Source of the DNA: Sphingomonas sp. UV9
GTDB lineage: Bacteria > Pseudomonadota > Alphaproteobacteria > Sphingomonadales > Sphingomonadaceae
DNA: 64,000 nucleotides
Direction: 5' to 3'
NCBI RefSeq assembly: GCF_004101245.1
Contig: NZ_SCIN01000002.1
Coordinates: 372,001-436,000 of the forward strand
Under the pieces are notes generated by a model. That model saw only the letters and a list, made by a program, of their open reading frames with translations, had not been told where the DNA came from and did not search any database. Below are positions 9,249 to 22,219 of this stretch, one piece after another. The first letter of the stretch is position 1, and each line of letters opens with the position of its first letter. A program made the position numbers and the translations under genes.

Positions 9249-9249
<1 letters not shown>
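7720..9249 (-). CDS. treA: Periplasmic trehalase (GH37)
   Basis: 509 residues with an N-terminal signal peptide (MRRLGLLALSTLLVAAS). It hydrolyses trehalose to two glucose in the periplasm. Trehalase signature 1, PGGRFREMYYWDSY, is at 132-145 and signature 2, QWDDPNGWAP, at 423-432. The catalytic acid is D292 in SGWDFSSRW and the base E487 in GGGGEYPNQDGFGW, matching E. coli TreA. The frame stays open further upstream, but the ATG at 9249 gives the signal peptide and overlaps the pgm stop (TGATG). Placement between pgm and a CitE-like gene links trehalose use to glycogen turnover. Confidence 0.93.
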
Positions 9250-12310
<3,061 letters not shown>

Positions 12311-12470
12311 CAAATCCTCCCCGGTACGGGGAGGGGGACCATGCACGGCATGGCGGAGGGGGGCTTCCGCAAACGATATGCACGCGATCGCTGGTGGTAC
12401 GCTCGCGGTGAGCCCCCTCCAGCCTTCGCCGATGGCGAACGGTCCCCCTCCCCGTGCCGGGGAGGATTTG
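12311..12470. repeat. Palindromic intergenic repeat, family F, in the glgC-glgA spacer
   Basis: The left end CAAATCCTCCCCGGTACGGG and the right end, an inverted near-copy ending GGGGAGGATTTG, flank ~90 bases. Each arm is itself a small hairpin. Read on the minus strand, the left end carries the GGAGG that serves as the glgA ribosome binding site. Similar elements are at 28974-29125, 32355-32481 and 63851-63951. Confidence 0.85.
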
Positions 12471-12482
12471 CGTACCACGCCA

Positions 12483-13745
12483 TCACGATATCAGCGCGTC
12501 GATCATGGCCTTGGTCACGAGCACGACACCGTTATCCGTACGGCGGAAGCGTTGTGCATCGAGTTCGGCATCCTCGCCTACGACGAGCCCATCGGGGATG
12601 ACGACACCGCGATCGACCACGACCTTCGACAAGCGTGCACCGCGACCGATCTCGCAATGTGGCAGGATCACCGCCTGATCGAGCATCGAGTAACTGTGCG
12701 CACGCGTACCGGTGAAGATAAGGCTGCGATGGATCGACGATCCCGAGATGATGCAGTCGCCTGAAACCAGCGACGACACCGCCTCGCCGCGACGACCATC
12801 GTCGGCGTGAACGAACTTGGCGGGCGGCGTGACCTCCGAATAGGTCCATAGCGGCCAGCTGCGGTCGTACAGATCGAGCTTGGGCACCGGGTCCGTCAGG
12901 TCGACATTGGCCTCCCAATAGGCGTCAACCGTACCGACGTCGCGCCAATAGGCCTCGACCTCGAGCCCCGAGCGCACGCAGCTGTCGGAGAAACGATGCG
13001 CGACCGCCTTGCCGTGCTTGACGAGATACGGGATGATGTCCTTGCCGAAATCGCGCGCGGACCCCGGCGTCTCCGCATCGCGGCGCAGTTCGTCGAACAG
13101 CAATTTGGTGTGGAAGACGTAGATCCCCATCGATGCCAGCGCGATGTCCGGGTTGCCGGGCACGGCGGGCGGATCGGCAGGCTTTTCGACGAACGCCGTG
13201 ACGTTGTCGTGCTCGTCGACCGCCATCACGCCGAACGCGACGGCCTCCATCCGCGGCACTTCGAGGCAGGCGATCGTCACGTCCGCACCGGTCTCGCAAT
13301 GCTGTTGCAGGATCAGCTCGTAATCCATCTTGTAGATGTGATCGCCGGCCAGGATGACCATATATTCGGGGGCATGGCTCTCGATGATGTCGATATTCTG
13401 ATAGACCGCGTCGGCGGTGCCCTCATACCATTGGAACTCGCTGATCCGCTGCGAGGCGGGCAGGATGTCGAAGCTCTCGTTGCGTTCCGAGCGCAGGAAA
13501 TTCCAGCCGCTCTGGAGATGGCGGATCAGCGAATGCGCCTTGTACTGCGTCGCGACGCCGATCCGGCGGATGCCCGAATTGATCGCGTTGGACAGCGCGA
13601 AATCGATGATCCGCGCCTTGCCGCCGAAATACACAGCGGGTTTCGCACGCGTATCGGTCAGCTCCATCAAACGGCTACCGCGGCCGCCTGCCAGCACATA
13701 CGCCATCGCGTCGCGCGCGAGAGGCTGTCCTCGCCGTTCTACCAT
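12483..13745 (-). CDS. glgC: Glucose-1-phosphate adenylyltransferase
   Basis: 420 residues, typical for bacterial Glg[17 protein letters not shown] (15-30) is the nucleotidyltransferase loop, [19 protein letters not shown] follows, FVEKPADPP is the glucose-1-phosphate-binding lysine region and [15 protein letters not shown] precedes the left-handed beta-helix C-terminus. It makes ADP-glucose, the committed step of glycogen synthesis, and is usually controlled allosterically. ATG 13745 has GGAGAG five bases upstream. It sits 82 bases after glgB and 172 bases before glgA in the same direction. Confidence 0.96.
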   Translation of the reverse strand: MVERRGQPLARDAMAYVLAGGRGSRLMELTDTRAKPAVYFGGKARIIDFALSNAINSGIRRIGVATQYKAHSLIRHLQSGWNFLRSERNESFDILPASQRISEFQWYEGTADAVYQNIDIIESHAPEYMVILAGDHIYKMDYELILQQHCETGADVTIACLEVPRMEAVAFGVMAVDEHDNVTAFVEKPADPPAVPGNPDIALASMGIYVFHTKLLFDELRRDAETPGSARDFGKDIIPYLVKHGKAVAHRFSDSCVRSGLEVEAYWRDVGTVDAYWEANVDLTDPVPKLDLYDRSWPLWTYSEVTPPAKFVHADDGRRGEAVSSLVSGDCIISGSSIHRSLIFTGTRAHSYSMLDQAVILPHCEIGRGARLSKVVVDRGVVIPDGLVVGEDAELDAQRFRRTDNGVVLVTKAMIDALIS

Positions 13746-13827
13746 TTTCGCTCTCCAGTCTCTGTTATCAGGTCGTATCCATAACGTCCGGCAACCCCGA
13801 TCTGGTTCCGATGCCTACCAGACCGCG

Positions 13828-16002
13828 TTACTCTTCGAACTCGAGCATGATCGTCGCAAGCGGGGGCAGCGTGACCCACGCCGCGCCGTCCGTCGCGACG
13901 ACGCCGCCGAGATTGCCGAGCCCGCTGCCCCAATATTCATGCGCATCGCTGTTGATGATCTCGCACCAGCGGCCGTCGAGCGGCAACGGGATGCGGTACG
14001 GCGCGCGCGCGATCGGTGTCATGTTCGCAATGATCGCGACCGGCTTCTCACCGGGGGCCTTGCGAAGCCAGGCGAAGACCGAATTGGCGGCGTCGTCGGC
14101 GATCAGCCATTCGAAGCCTTCGCCCTCGCAATCGCGCGCGTGCAACGCCGGCTTCTCGCGGTAGACCATGTTCAGATCGCGGACGAGGTTGCGGATGCCC
14201 TCGTGGCTGCGCGCATTGCGCAGGTCCCAATCGAGCGCGCGGCCTTCGGACCATTCGCGACGCTGCGCGAATTCCTGTCCCATGAAGAGCAGCTTCTTGC
14301 CCGGATAGCCCCACATGAACGCATAATAGGCGCGCAAATTGGCGAATTGCTGCCAGTCGTCGCCGGGCATCTTGGTCAGCAGCGAGCCCTTGCCGTGCAC
14401 CACTTCGTCATGGCTGAGCGGCAGGACGAAATTTTCGCTGAACGCATAGACGAGGCCGAAATTGATCTCGCCGTGATGATGCTTCCGGTGCAGCGGATCG
14501 CGCGCCATGTACTGGAGCGTGTCGTGCATGAAGCCCATGTTCCACTTGAACCCGAAGCCCAGGCCGCCGCTCTTGCCGTCGTCGCCGACCGGCGCGGAGA
14601 CGCCGGGCCAAGAGGTCGATTCCTCGGCGATCGTGAACACGCCAGGGTGCTGGCCGTAGACCGCACGGTTCATGTCGCGCAGGAACGCGACCGCTTCCCA
14701 GTTCTCGCGACCGCCGGCGTCGTTGGGTATCCACTCGCCCGCTTCGCGCGAATAATCCCGGTACAGCATCGACGCGACCGCATCCACGCGCAGGCCGTCG
14801 ATGTGATAGCGCTCGGCCCAGAACAGTGCGTTGTTGACGAGGAACGACGACACTTCGTGCCGACCGAAATTGTAGATCGCGGTGTTCCAGTCGGGGTGGA
14901 AGCCGAGCCGCGGGTCTTCATGCTCGTACAGCGCGGTGCCGTCGAACTTGGCGAGGCCGAACGCGTCGGTCGGGAAATGTGCGGGCACCCAGTCGAGCAG
15001 CACGCCGATCCCGGCCAGATGCGCGCCGTCGACGAACCGCGCAAAACCCTCGACATCGCCGAACCGCGCTGAAGGCGCGTAGAGCCCCGTGGTCTGATAG
15101 CCCCAGCTCGGATCATAGGGGTGTTCGCTGATCGGCATGAACTCGATGTGCGTGAAGCCCATCTCGACGACATAGGGGATCAGCCGCGCGGCGAGCGCGT
15201 CCCAGGTCAGGAACCAGTCATTCTCGTCGCGGTCCCATGATCCCGCATGCACCTCGTAAATGCTGATCGGTACGCGGCGCGGATCGACCGACCGCCAATG
15301 CTTGCGGTGATCGGTGTCGGCCCAGTCATGCGCGAGCGTGCGCGTGATCGAGGCGGTGGCGGGCCGCAGTTCGCTGGCAAACGCGAACGGATCGGCCTTG
15401 AGCGGTTGTACCTGCCCGTTGGGTCCGACGATCTCGTATTTGTAGGCGCGATATTCCGCGATGTCGGGGATGAAGATCTCCCACACGCCGACATCGCCGC
15501 GCCTGCGCATCGCATGGCGGCGGCCGTCCCAGTCGTTGAAGTCGCCGACCACCGACACGCGCTGCGCATTGGGGGCCCAGAGCGCGAAATGGACGCCGCG
15601 CGCGCCCTCATGCTCGATCAGGTGTGCGCCCATCTTGTCGTGCAGGCGCTGGTGATTGCCCTCGGCCATCAGCAGGTCGTCGAGCGGGCCGAGCACAGGG
15701 CCGAAGCTGTAGGGGTCGGTGACCCACCACGATGTGTCGCCACCTTCGGCATGATATTTCACCGGTTGCGGGGCGCCATCGATCGGGCCTTCGAACAGGC
15801 CGCGATCATCGATGCGGGGCAGGGTGCCGAGAGTCTTGCCGTCTAGCGCATGCGCCTCGGCCTTGTCGGCGCCCGGAAGCCAGACGCGCGCGAAAACGCC
15901 CCCGGGGCCGTCATGCACGCCGAGCAGCGAGAAGGGGTCGGCGTGACGTCCTTCGAGCAGGGCAACGATGGCGCCTTCGGGTGGTTTCACATTACCGTCC
16001 AT
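13828..16002 (-). CDS. glgB: 1,4-alpha-glucan branching enzyme (GH13_9)
   Basis: 724 residues. An N-terminal ~100-residue region precedes the CBM48 module (~120-215, with VVGDFNDWDGR). The GH13 barrel carries nucleophile D407 (GLRVDAVASML), acid E460 (TIAEES) and D532 (LSHDEVVHGKGS). It introduces alpha-1,6 branches into glycogen. ATG 16002 lies 16 bases inside the end of glgP, so the two genes are translationally coupled. The C-terminal beta domain runs to EFEE. Length and motifs agree with E. coli GlgB. Confidence 0.97.
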   Translation of the reverse strand: MDGNVKPPEGAIVALLEGRHADPFSLLGVHDGPGGVFARVWLPGADKAEAHALDGKTLGTLPRIDDRGLFEGPIDGAPQPVKYHAEGGDTSWWVTDPYSFGPVLGPLDDLLMAEGNHQRLHDKMGAHLIEHEGARGVHFALWAPNAQRVSVVGDFNDWDGRRHAMRRRGDVGVWEIFIPDIAEYRAYKYEIVGPNGQVQPLKADPFAFASELRPATASITRTLAHDWADTDHRKHWRSVDPRRVPISIYEVHAGSWDRDENDWFLTWDALAARLIPYVVEMGFTHIEFMPISEHPYDPSWGYQTTGLYAPSARFGDVEGFARFVDGAHLAGIGVLLDWVPAHFPTDAFGLAKFDGTALYEHEDPRLGFHPDWNTAIYNFGRHEVSSFLVNNALFWAERYHIDGLRVDAVASMLYRDYSREAGEWIPNDAGGRENWEAVAFLRDMNRAVYGQHPGVFTIAEESTSWPGVSAPVGDDGKSGGLGFGFKWNMGFMHDTLQYMARDPLHRKHHHGEINFGLVYAFSENFVLPLSHDEVVHGKGSLLTKMPGDDWQQFANLRAYYAFMWGYPGKKLLFMGQEFAQRREWSEGRALDWDLRNARSHEGIRNLVRDLNMVYREKPALHARDCEGEGFEWLIADDAANSVFAWLRKAPGEKPVAIIANMTPIARAPYRIPLPLDGRWCEIINSDAHEYWGSGLGNLGGVVATDGAAWVTLPPLATIMLEFEE

Positions 16003-18416
16003 ATATCATGCGCGTATTCGCGGATCGTGCGGTCGGAGGAGAACCAGCCGACGCGCGCGACATTGCGCACCGTCGAGGCCACCCATGCATCGCGATCGTT
16101 CCAGCGCGTATCGACGCTCCGTTGCGCGCCCGCATAGCTGTCGAAATCGGCGGCCAGCATAAACCAGTCGCCCTCGTACAGCCCGCCCATCAGGCCGGCA
16201 TAACGCTGGCGATCGTCGGGTGAGAACACGCCTGACGCGATCGCCGACACCGCCTGGCGGAGTTCGCTCGACGCATCGATCACCGCGCGCGGATCATAGC
16301 CGTTGGCGCGCTTCGCCTCGACCTCGTCCGCCGTCATGCCGAAGATGAAGATGTTGTCGTCGCCGACACGGTCCTTGATCTCGATATTCGCGCCATCGAG
16401 CGTGCCGATCGTCAGCGCGCCGTTCATCGCGAACTTCATGTTGCCCGTGCCCGACGCTTCGAGGCCTGCGGTCGAGATCTGCTCGCTGAGATCTGCGGCG
16501 GGGATGATCTTCTCCGCCAGCGACACGTTGTAGTTCGGCAGGAACGCGACCTTCAGCAGCCCACCGACAGAAGGGTCCGCATTGATCCGCCGCGCGACAT
16601 CGTTCGCCAATTTGATGACGAGCTTCGCATTGTGATAGCTCGACGCCGCCTTGCCCGCGAACAGCTTCACGCGCGGTGTCCAGTCGCGTTCGGGATGGCT
16701 GCGGATCTGGTCGTACAGAGCGACCGTCTCGATGATGTTGAGCAGCTGGCGCTTATACTCGTGAATGCGCTTGATCTGCACGTCGAACAGCGCGTCGGGA
16801 TCGACGCGCAGCCCCATGCTGTCCTTGATATGATTTGCCAGTGTCACCTTGTTCGAACGCTTCACCGCCCAGAACCGCTCCCTGAACGCCGAATCTTCGG
16901 CAAAAACATCGAGATCGATCAGCTTTTCGGCATCGTCGAGAAAGCCGTCGCCGATCGCGTCGCGGATCAGCGTGGTGAGCCCGGGATTGCATTGCTGGAG
17001 CCAGCGGCGCGGCGTGATGCCGTTGGTCTTGTTGTTGATCCGCGTCGGATAAAGACGGTGGAGATCGGCAAAGACCGTCTTCTTCATCAGCTGCGTATGC
17101 AGCGCTGCGACGCCGTTGACGCTGTGCGATCCGGCAAAGGCGAGATTGGCCATCCGCACGCGCCGTTCGCCGCTCTCGTCGATCAGGCTGATCGCGGAAA
17201 TCGCGCGGTCGTCGATGCCTTCGACGCCGCGCGCCTCGCGCAGCAGCCTGGCGTTGATCGCGTAGACGATCTGCATGTGCCGCGGCAGCAGGCGTTCGAA
17301 CAGCGGCAGCGGCCAGCTCTCCAGCGCCTCGGGCAGCAATGTGTGGTTGGTGTAGCCGAAGGTGGCCCGCGTGATCTTCCACGCCTCGTCGAACCCGAAT
17401 TCGTGATGGTCGATCAGCAGTCGCATAAGCTCGGCGACCGATACTGCGGGATGCGTGTCGTTGAGCTGGATCGCCGCCTTGTCGGGCAGCGTGCGGATAT
17501 CGCCGAAATACTGGATGTGGCGGCGGACGATGTCCTGGATCGAGGCGGACGAGAAGAAATATTCCTGGCGCAGCCGCAGTTCCTGCCCCGCCGCGGTCGA
17601 ATCATTGGGATAGAGCACGCGCGTGAGCGTCTCGGCGCGCAGCTGGTCGGCAAGCGCGCCGGTGAAGTCGCCGGCGTTGAACCGGTCGAGCTTGATCGGA
17701 TCGAACGCGCGGGCGGTCCACAAGCGGAGCGTGTTCACGTGCTCGCCGCGCCAGCCGACCACAGGGGTATCGACCGCCATCGCCTCGACCGCTTCGGACG
17801 GGCTCCAATGGATTTGCCCGCTGTCGCTCGCGGTGACTTCGCCGCCAAAGCCGATGAAATAGGCGCTTTCGCGGCGTTCGAACTCCCAGGGATTGCCGTG
17901 TGCGAGCCAGTTCTCGGGCATCTCGACCTGCCAGCCATCGTCGATCCGCTGGCGGAACATGCCGTTCACATAGCGGATGCCATAGCCGTAGGCAGGCAAA
18001 GCGAGGCTCGCCATGCTCTCCATGAAGCACGCCGCCAGACGCCCGAGCCCACCATTGCCAAGCGCAGCGTCGGGCTCGATCTCCTCCAGCGCAGCAAGGT
18101 CGACGCCGTGCAGCGCAAGCGCGCGCGTCACTTCGCCGCTGCGTTGCAGGTTGGTCACCGCGTCGCGCAGCAACCGGCCGATCAGGAATTCGAGGCTGAG
18201 ATAATAGACCCGCTTGGCGCCCGCGGCATGCGCCGCCTTGGTCGACGCCATCCAGCGTTCGACGATGTCGTTGCGGACCGTCAGGATCGTCGCGGCCAGC
18301 CAGTCGTGCGGCCGTGCGGCCTGCGCATCCTTGCCGATGCGGTGGACGAGTGTGTCGAGAATCGAGTCGGCGAGATCTTGAATGGCGGGCTGCTGTACGG
18401 CGGTGTCTGAGGTCAC
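15987..18416 (-). CDS. glgP: Glycogen/alpha-glucan phosphorylase (GT35)
   Basis: 809 residues. The N-terminal YYLSLEFLIGRLLRDA and GNGGLGRLAACFMES are phosphorylase hallmarks; the C-terminal half has EASGTGNMKFAMNGALTIGT, in which the lysine binds pyridoxal phosphate. It releases glucose-1-phosphate from glycogen. GTG 18416 is the start; no strong ribosome binding site precedes it. It is the first gene of the leftward glycogen operon, with 139 bases to the tRNA-Tyr gene, where a promoter is expected. Synthesis and degradation genes are thus co-transcribed, probably down to treA and the CitE-like gene. Confidence 0.96.
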   Translation of the reverse strand: MTSDTAVQQPAIQDLADSILDTLVHRIGKDAQAARPHDWLAATILTVRNDIVERWMASTKAAHAAGAKRVYYLSLEFLIGRLLRDAVTNLQRSGEVTRALALHGVDLAALEEIEPDAALGNGGLGRLAACFMESMASLALPAYGYGIRYVNGMFRQRIDDGWQVEMPENWLAHGNPWEFERRESAYFIGFGGEVTASDSGQIHWSPSEAVEAMAVDTPVVGWRGEHVNTLRLWTARAFDPIKLDRFNAGDFTGALADQLRAETLTRVLYPNDSTAAGQELRLRQEYFFSSASIQDIVRRHIQYFGDIRTLPDKAAIQLNDTHPAVSVAELMRLLIDHHEFGFDEAWKITRATFGYTNHTLLPEALESWPLPLFERLLPRHMQIVYAINARLLREARGVEGIDDRAISAISLIDESGERRVRMANLAFAGSHSVNGVAALHTQLMKKTVFADLHRLYPTRINNKTNGITPRRWLQQCNPGLTTLIRDAIGDGFLDDAEKLIDLDVFAEDSAFRERFWAVKRSNKVTLANHIKDSMGLRVDPDALFDVQIKRIHEYKRQLLNIIETVALYDQIRSHPERDWTPRVKLFAGKAASSYHNAKLVIKLANDVARRINADPSVGGLLKVAFLPNYNVSLAEKIIPAADLSEQISTAGLEASGTGNMKFAMNGALTIGTLDGANIEIKDRVGDDNIFIFGMTADEVEAKRANGYDPRAVIDASSELRQAVSAIASGVFSPDDRQRYAGLMGGLYEGDWFMLAADFDSYAGAQRSVDTRWNDRDAWVASTVRNVARVGWFSSDRTIREYAHDIWTVM

Positions 18417-18555
18417 GCGATTTCCGAAGTCGTTACGGTCGCCCTGATCCTAACCGACCGCGCGCGGTTGTCACGCGGACTTCCTGACCATTCGCGGGGG
18501 AACTCGGCCGATTTGCGTTCTGATTTTTCAGAAATCCATCACCGCGCTTGGGCGG

Positions 18556-18642
18556 TGGTGGACAGGGTAGGGTTCGAACCTACGTAGGAGAAACTCCGGC
18601 AGATTTACAGTCTGCTGCCTTTAACCACTCGGCCACCTGTCC
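18556..18642 (-). tRNA. tRNA-Tyr (GTA anticodon)
   Basis: Read on the minus strand it begins GGACAGGTGGCCGAGTGG and ends CTACCCTGTCCACCA. The acceptor stem pairs GGACAGG with CCTGTCC, the anticodon loop ACTGTAAATC gives GTA, and the T loop is GGTTCGAACCC. A long variable arm makes it a class II tRNA of 87 bases. The 3' CCA is encoded. The spacers around it (18417-18555 and 18643-18802) show nothing recognisable. Confidence 0.96.
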
Positions 18643-18802
18643 AGGCCGCTCTTGCGAACGTCGCCCTGAAGCGAGGCGGCTCAATGGCGAAGCGCGCCCG
18701 GTGTGTCAACGCAGCTTTTGCGAAGTTTCGTGGTTCGGTGTTGCCGCGAAGGCCGAATGCCGACAAGGACGCGTGCATACACAGATACGATAGAGAGCGA
18801 AT

Positions 18803-19546
18803 ATGGCACGCAAGGGACACAGGCCGAGCAAGGCACCGGCAGGCCGCCCCCGCTTCTGGGGCAAGCACGCGGTGGGCGCGGCGCTCGCCAATCCGGAGCG
18901 CACGGTGCGGAAAATCCTCGGTACGCGCGAGGCTCTGGCGGGGTTCGACCTGCCCGCCGACGTGCCGGTCACTTATGCCGAGGCAGCGGATCTCGCGCGC
19001 CTCGTGCCGGGCGACGCACCGCACCAGGGCGTGGTGATCGAGGTCGAGCCGCTCGAGGACATGTGGCTCGCCGACCTGCTCGAGCATGGCAAGGACGACA
19101 ACCGCCCGCTGGTGATTCTCGACGGCGTGACCGATCCGCACAATGTCGGCGCGATCCTGCGCTCGGCGGCGGCGTTCGATGCGCTCGGCATCATCACCCC
19201 GGATCGCAATGCGCCGCCGGAATCGGGCACGATCGCGCGCGCCGCGTCGGGGGCGCTGGAGTCGGTGCCTTGGATCCGCGTCGTGAACCTCGCGCGCGCG
19301 TTGGAAGAGATAGCCGAGGCGGGCTTCTGGCGGATCGGGCTGACCGGCCATGCGACGCAGACGCTGGGCGAGGCGATGGGCACGCAGCGCGTCGCGATCG
19401 TGCTCGGCGCCGAGGGCGAGGGCATGCGCCAGAATACGGAGCAGCATTGCGACGAGCTGGCGAAACTGCCGATCTCGGACAAGGTCGAGAGCCTGAACGT
19501 GTCGAACGCGGCGGCGATCGCGCTGTACGCGATTACGACGCGTTGA
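18803..19546 (+). CDS. rlmB: TrmH/SpoU-family RNA 2'-O-methyltransferase (RlmB-like)
   Basis: 247 residues. An N-terminal substrate-binding domain starts WGKHAVGAALANP. The SPOUT domain shows motif 1 LDGVTDPHNVGAILRSA, motif 2 IVLGAEGEGMR and motif 3 ESLNVSNAAAIALY, which together form the knotted AdoMet site. The order and spacing fit RlmB, which 2'-O-methylates G2251 of 23S rRNA, though other SpoU targets cannot be excluded. ATG 18803 follows a GAGAG. It is convergent with the ferredoxin gene, with a perfect hairpin at 19555-19577 between them. Confidence 0.88.
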   Translation: MARKGHRPSKAPAGRPRFWGKHAVGAALANPERTVRKILGTREALAGFDLPADVPVTYAEAADLARLVPGDAPHQGVVIEVEPLEDMWLADLLEHGKDDNRPLVILDGVTDPHNVGAILRSAAAFDALGIITPDRNAPPESGTIARAASGALESVPWIRVVNLARALEEIAEAGFWRIGLTGHATQTLGEAMGTQRVAIVLGAEGEGMRQNTEQHCDELAKLPISDKVESLNVSNAAAIALYAITTR

Positions 19547-19554
19547 CCTGAAGA

Positions 19555-19577
19555 CCCTCTCCCCGCCGGGGAGAGGG
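19555..19577. terminator. Hairpin between convergent genes
   Basis: CCCTCTCCCC-GCC-GGGGAGAGGG-like symmetric hairpin located 8 bases after rlmB and 8 bases before the end of the ferredoxin gene. It has no T-run on either strand, so it may equally be a repeat remnant rather than a terminator. Confidence 0.4.
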
Positions 19578-19585
19578 ATCAGGCA

Positions 19586-19903
19586 TTAATCCTCGGCGGC
19601 GACGCGGACCTTCAGGCCGTCGAGCGCGTCGGTCATCTCGATCTGGCACGACAGGCGCGAGAACTCATCCCGGTCGCTGGTCGAATCGAGCAGATCGTCC
19701 TCGTCGGGGCTCATCGGCTTGAGTTTGGCCGCAAACTCCGGGTCGACATGGATGTGGCAGGTGGCGCACGAGCAGCAGCCACCGCACAGCGCGAGGATCT
19801 CGTCGATCCCGGCGTCGCGGATGACTTCCATCACCGAAAGGCCGGATTCGCCCATGATCTCGCGTTCTTCCCCTTCGCGCGTCACGACGATAAGCTTGGG
19901 CAT
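19586..19903 (-). CDS. [2Fe-2S] ferredoxin, adrenodoxin/putidaredoxin type
   Basis: 105 residues. Cluster ligands are in [17 protein letters not shown] (Cys at ~40, 46, 49) and the fourth Cys in [11 protein letters not shown] (~86). [12 protein letters not shown] and the C-terminal LSCQI-x-TD-x-LDGL-x-VRV pattern resemble the ferredoxins serving bacterial P450s rather than the ISC ferredoxin, and no isc genes are nearby. It would pass electrons from a reductase to a monooxygenase or other acceptor. The nearest candidate partner in the window is the CYP153-like P450 at 36158-37399; that pairing is inference. It is transcribed alone. Confidence 0.88.
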   Translation of the reverse strand: MPKLIVVTREGEEREIMGESGLSVMEVIRDAGIDEILALCGGCCSCATCHIHVDPEFAAKLKPMSPDEDDLLDSTSDRDEFSRLSCQIEMTDALDGLKVRVAAED

Positions 19904-19963
19904 GCTGTCCTCCGAAAAATCTTCGTCGATCCATGCCGTTGCCGGCCCGTGCGATCAAGCGTC

Positions 19964-20587
19964 ATGGGGCTGAGCGCCGAACAGCTCGCGACCGCGATGA
20001 CCGCATTGTGCGCGATCGAGCCGGCCTTCGCGGTCGCGGTCGGCAATGCCGGCCACCCCGCGCCGCGGATCAGCGATCGCGGCTTTGCGACGTTGCTGCG
20101 GACGATCGTGGGGCAGCAGGTCAGCGTCGCCTCGGCACAGGCGGTGTGGACGAAGCTCGACGCGGTAGTCGGCGGCGCGGGCGATCCGGCAAAGATCGCA
20201 GCCGCCAGCGACGAGGTGCTGCGCAGCGCCGGATTGTCGCGGCAGAAGCTCGGCTATGCGCGCAGCCTGGCCGAGGAAGTGACGAGCGGGCGGCTCGATC
20301 TGACCAACCTGCCCGAAGACGACGAAGAGGCGATCGCCGCGCTGGTGCGCGTAAAGGGAATCGGCCGCTGGTCGGCGGAGATCTACCTGCTGTTCGCGGA
20401 AGGTCGCACCGACATCTGGCCGGCGGGTGACCTGGCGATCCAGATCGAGATCGGGCGAATCCTGGGGCACGAGACGCGGCCGAGCGAGAAACTGACGCGC
20501 GAAGTCGCGGAAGCCTGGCGCCCGCACCGCGGCGCGGCGGCGATCTTCGCGTGGCATCATTACCAGGCGGACATGAAGGTGGTCTGA
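19964..20587 (+). CDS. alkA: DNA-3-methyladenine glycosylase, AlkA/HhH-GPD type
   Basis: 207 residues, short compared with E. coli AlkA (282) because the N-terminal TATA-like domain is absent. [19 protein letters not shown] opens the fold, the helix-hairpin-helix is [13 protein letters not shown] (~130-142) and the catalytic aspartate is D156 in WPAGDLAIQ. It excises alkylated bases from DNA. ATG 19964 is chosen as it begins just before the conserved fold. It is divergent from the ferredoxin gene with ~60 bases between, so the two promoters are adjacent. Confidence 0.88.
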   Translation: MGLSAEQLATAMTALCAIEPAFAVAVGNAGHPAPRISDRGFATLLRTIVGQQVSVASAQAVWTKLDAVVGGAGDPAKIAAASDEVLRSAGLSRQKLGYARSLAEEVTSGRLDLTNLPEDDEEAIAALVRVKGIGRWSAEIYLLFAEGRTDIWPAGDLAIQIEIGRILGHETRPSEKLTREVAEAWRPHRGAAAIFAWHHYQADMKVV

Positions 20588-20657
20588 GGCCGCGCGGGAC
20601 GTTGTGCCAACGAGTAATGTCCCATCTTTCGTGCGCTCGCCCGAACATGTTCTCCAT

Positions 20658-20755
20658 CGTTATCCCCGCGGAGGCGGGGATCCAGATTCTCAAAGGCTCG
20701 CGATTCTATCGTGCCGTCAGCCAGTCTGGGTTCCCGCCTTCGCGGGAATGACGGG
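20658..20755. repeat. Palindromic intergenic repeat, family A
   Basis: Left arm CCCCGCGGAGGCGGGGATCC and right arm GGGTTCCCGCCTTCGCGGGA are inverted copies across ~40 bases. It fills much of the alkA-mntH spacer (20588-20840). No metal-responsive operator could be recognised in the remainder. Confidence 0.8.
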
Positions 20756-20840
20756 CGGCGGGAATGACGGGCGGGCGGACCGAGCCTCCGGCGTTGCTTG
20801 TGCTTGTCCGTCTGCGAGCCTTCCGGCAAAGCAACCCCCG

Positions 20841-22157
20841 ATGTCAGCACCCAATCTTCCCGCACCAGACTTCGCCAATTCGCTCTCGGAGAGTTTCCGC
20901 AGCGTCGCGGTGCCCGAGGGCGCGTCGTTCTGGCGCCGCCTGTTCGCATTCGTCGGGCCCGGCTATCTCGTCGCGGTCGGCTATATGGATCCCGGCAACT
21001 GGGCGACCGACATCGCCGGCGGTTCCGCGTTCGGCTACACCCTCCTGTCGGTCGTGCTCCTGTCGAACCTGATGGCGATGGTGCTGCAGGCGCTGTCCGC
21101 GCGGCTCGGCATCGTTGCCGGGCTCGACCTGGCCCAGGCCTGCCGCGCGCACTATTCGAAGCCGGTTTCGGTCGTGCTCTGGTTCCTCTGCGAGATCGCG
21201 ATCATCGCCTGCGACCTCGCCGAAGTGCTCGGCACCGCGATCGCGCTGAAACTCCTGTTTGGATTGCCGCTCGTCTACGGCGTCGTTCTCACCGCGCTCG
21301 ACGTGTTCCTGATCCTCGCGCTGCAGCGCTTCGGGTTCCGCAAGCTCGAGGCGTTCGTCGTCGCGTTGCTGGTGATCATCGCCGGCTGCTTCATCTTCGA
21401 GCTGTTCCTCGCGCAGCCCGAATGGACGGGCGTGCTCGGGGGGCTGGTGCCGACGACCGAGATCGTGACCAACCCCGCGATGCTCTACATCGCGATCGGG
21501 ATCCTCGGCGCGACCGTGATGCCGCACAATCTGTACCTCCATTCGTCAATCGTGCAGACGCGCGCGTTCGCCAAGGACGCGGCGGGCAAGCGCGATGCGA
21601 TCACAATGGCGACGATCGACGGCACCGTCGCGCTGGGGCTGGCGTTCTTCATCAACGCCGCGATCCTGATCCTGGCCGCCGCCACCTTTCACGTCGCCGG
21701 CCGCACCGATGTCGCCGAGATCGATCAAGCGTATGAACTGCTCGCGCCGATGCTTGGCATGGGCGCGGCGAGCGTGCTGTTCGCGGTCGCGCTGCTGGCG
21801 TCGGGACAGAACTCGACAGTTACGGGCACGCTCGCGGGCCAGATCGTGATGGAGGGGTTCCTCCACCTGCGCATGCCGGTCTGGGCGCGGCGGCTGGTGA
21901 CGCGGTTGCTGGCGATCGTACCGGCGGTGTTCGTGGTCGGTGCGACGGGCGACTCGGGGGCAACCAAGCTGTTGGTGCTGAGCCAGGTCGTGCTCAGCCT
22001 GCAACTGCCGTTCGCGGTCGTGCCGCTCGTCAAGTTCACCGGCGACCGCACGATCATGGGCGATCTGGCCAGCCCGGTTTGGCTGAAGACGCTTGCCTGG
22101 GTGATTGCCGCGGTCATCATAGGGCTGAACGGCACGCTGCTCTACGGGATGCTGTAG
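20841..22157 (+). CDS. mntH: NRAMP-family Mn2+/divalent metal transporter
   Basis: 438 residues with eleven or so hydrophobic helices. The metal-binding helix 1 has [12 protein letters not shown] (D50, N53) and helix 6 has [12 protein letters not shown], the two signature sites of NRAMP proton-coupled Mn2+/Fe2+ importers in the inner membrane. A third hallmark, [20 protein letters not shown], is near residue 330. The frame is open further left, but the ATG at 20841 starts a family-like N-terminus. Manganese import supports oxidative-stress resistance. The gene is single, followed by a hairpin at 22167-22190. Confidence 0.94.
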   Translation: MSAPNLPAPDFANSLSESFRSVAVPEGASFWRRLFAFVGPGYLVAVGYMDPGNWATDIAGGSAFGYTLLSVVLLSNLMAMVLQALSARLGIVAGLDLAQACRAHYSKPVSVVLWFLCEIAIIACDLAEVLGTAIALKLLFGLPLVYGVVLTALDVFLILALQRFGFRKLEAFVVALLVIIAGCFIFELFLAQPEWTGVLGGLVPTTEIVTNPAMLYIAIGILGATVMPHNLYLHSSIVQTRAFAKDAAGKRDAITMATIDGTVALGLAFFINAAILILAAATFHVAGRTDVAEIDQAYELLAPMLGMGAASVLFAVALLASGQNSTVTGTLAGQIVMEGFLHLRMPVWARRLVTRLLAIVPAVFVVGATGDSGATKLLVLSQVVLSLQLPFAVVPLVKFTGDRTIMGDLASPVWLKTLAWVIAAVIIGLNGTLLYGML

Positions 22158-22160
22158 ACA

Positions 22161-22190
22161 CGAAAACGGCGGCCGATCGCTCGGCCGCCG
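22161..22190 (-). terminator. Rho-independent terminator between convergent genes
   Basis: A ten-base-pair stem CGGCGGCCGA / TCGGCCGCCG with a four-base loop at 22167-22190. On the minus strand it is followed by TTTTCG, so it best terminates the glycine-zipper gene (22220-22672); it may also stop mntH transcripts. Confidence 0.7.
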
Positions 22191-22219
22191 CTTCGTCAGT
22201 CGTTAGGTTCGATCGAAGC

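Noticed and set aside
16632..18410. Long open frame opposite glgP
   Set aside because: Antisense to a full-length phosphorylase with intact motifs; no ribosome binding site or known domain.
19586..19903. ISC-type ferredoxin (fdx)
   Set aside because: No isc or hsc genes nearby, and the sequence pattern near the last cysteine fits P450-type ferredoxins better. Not fully excluded.
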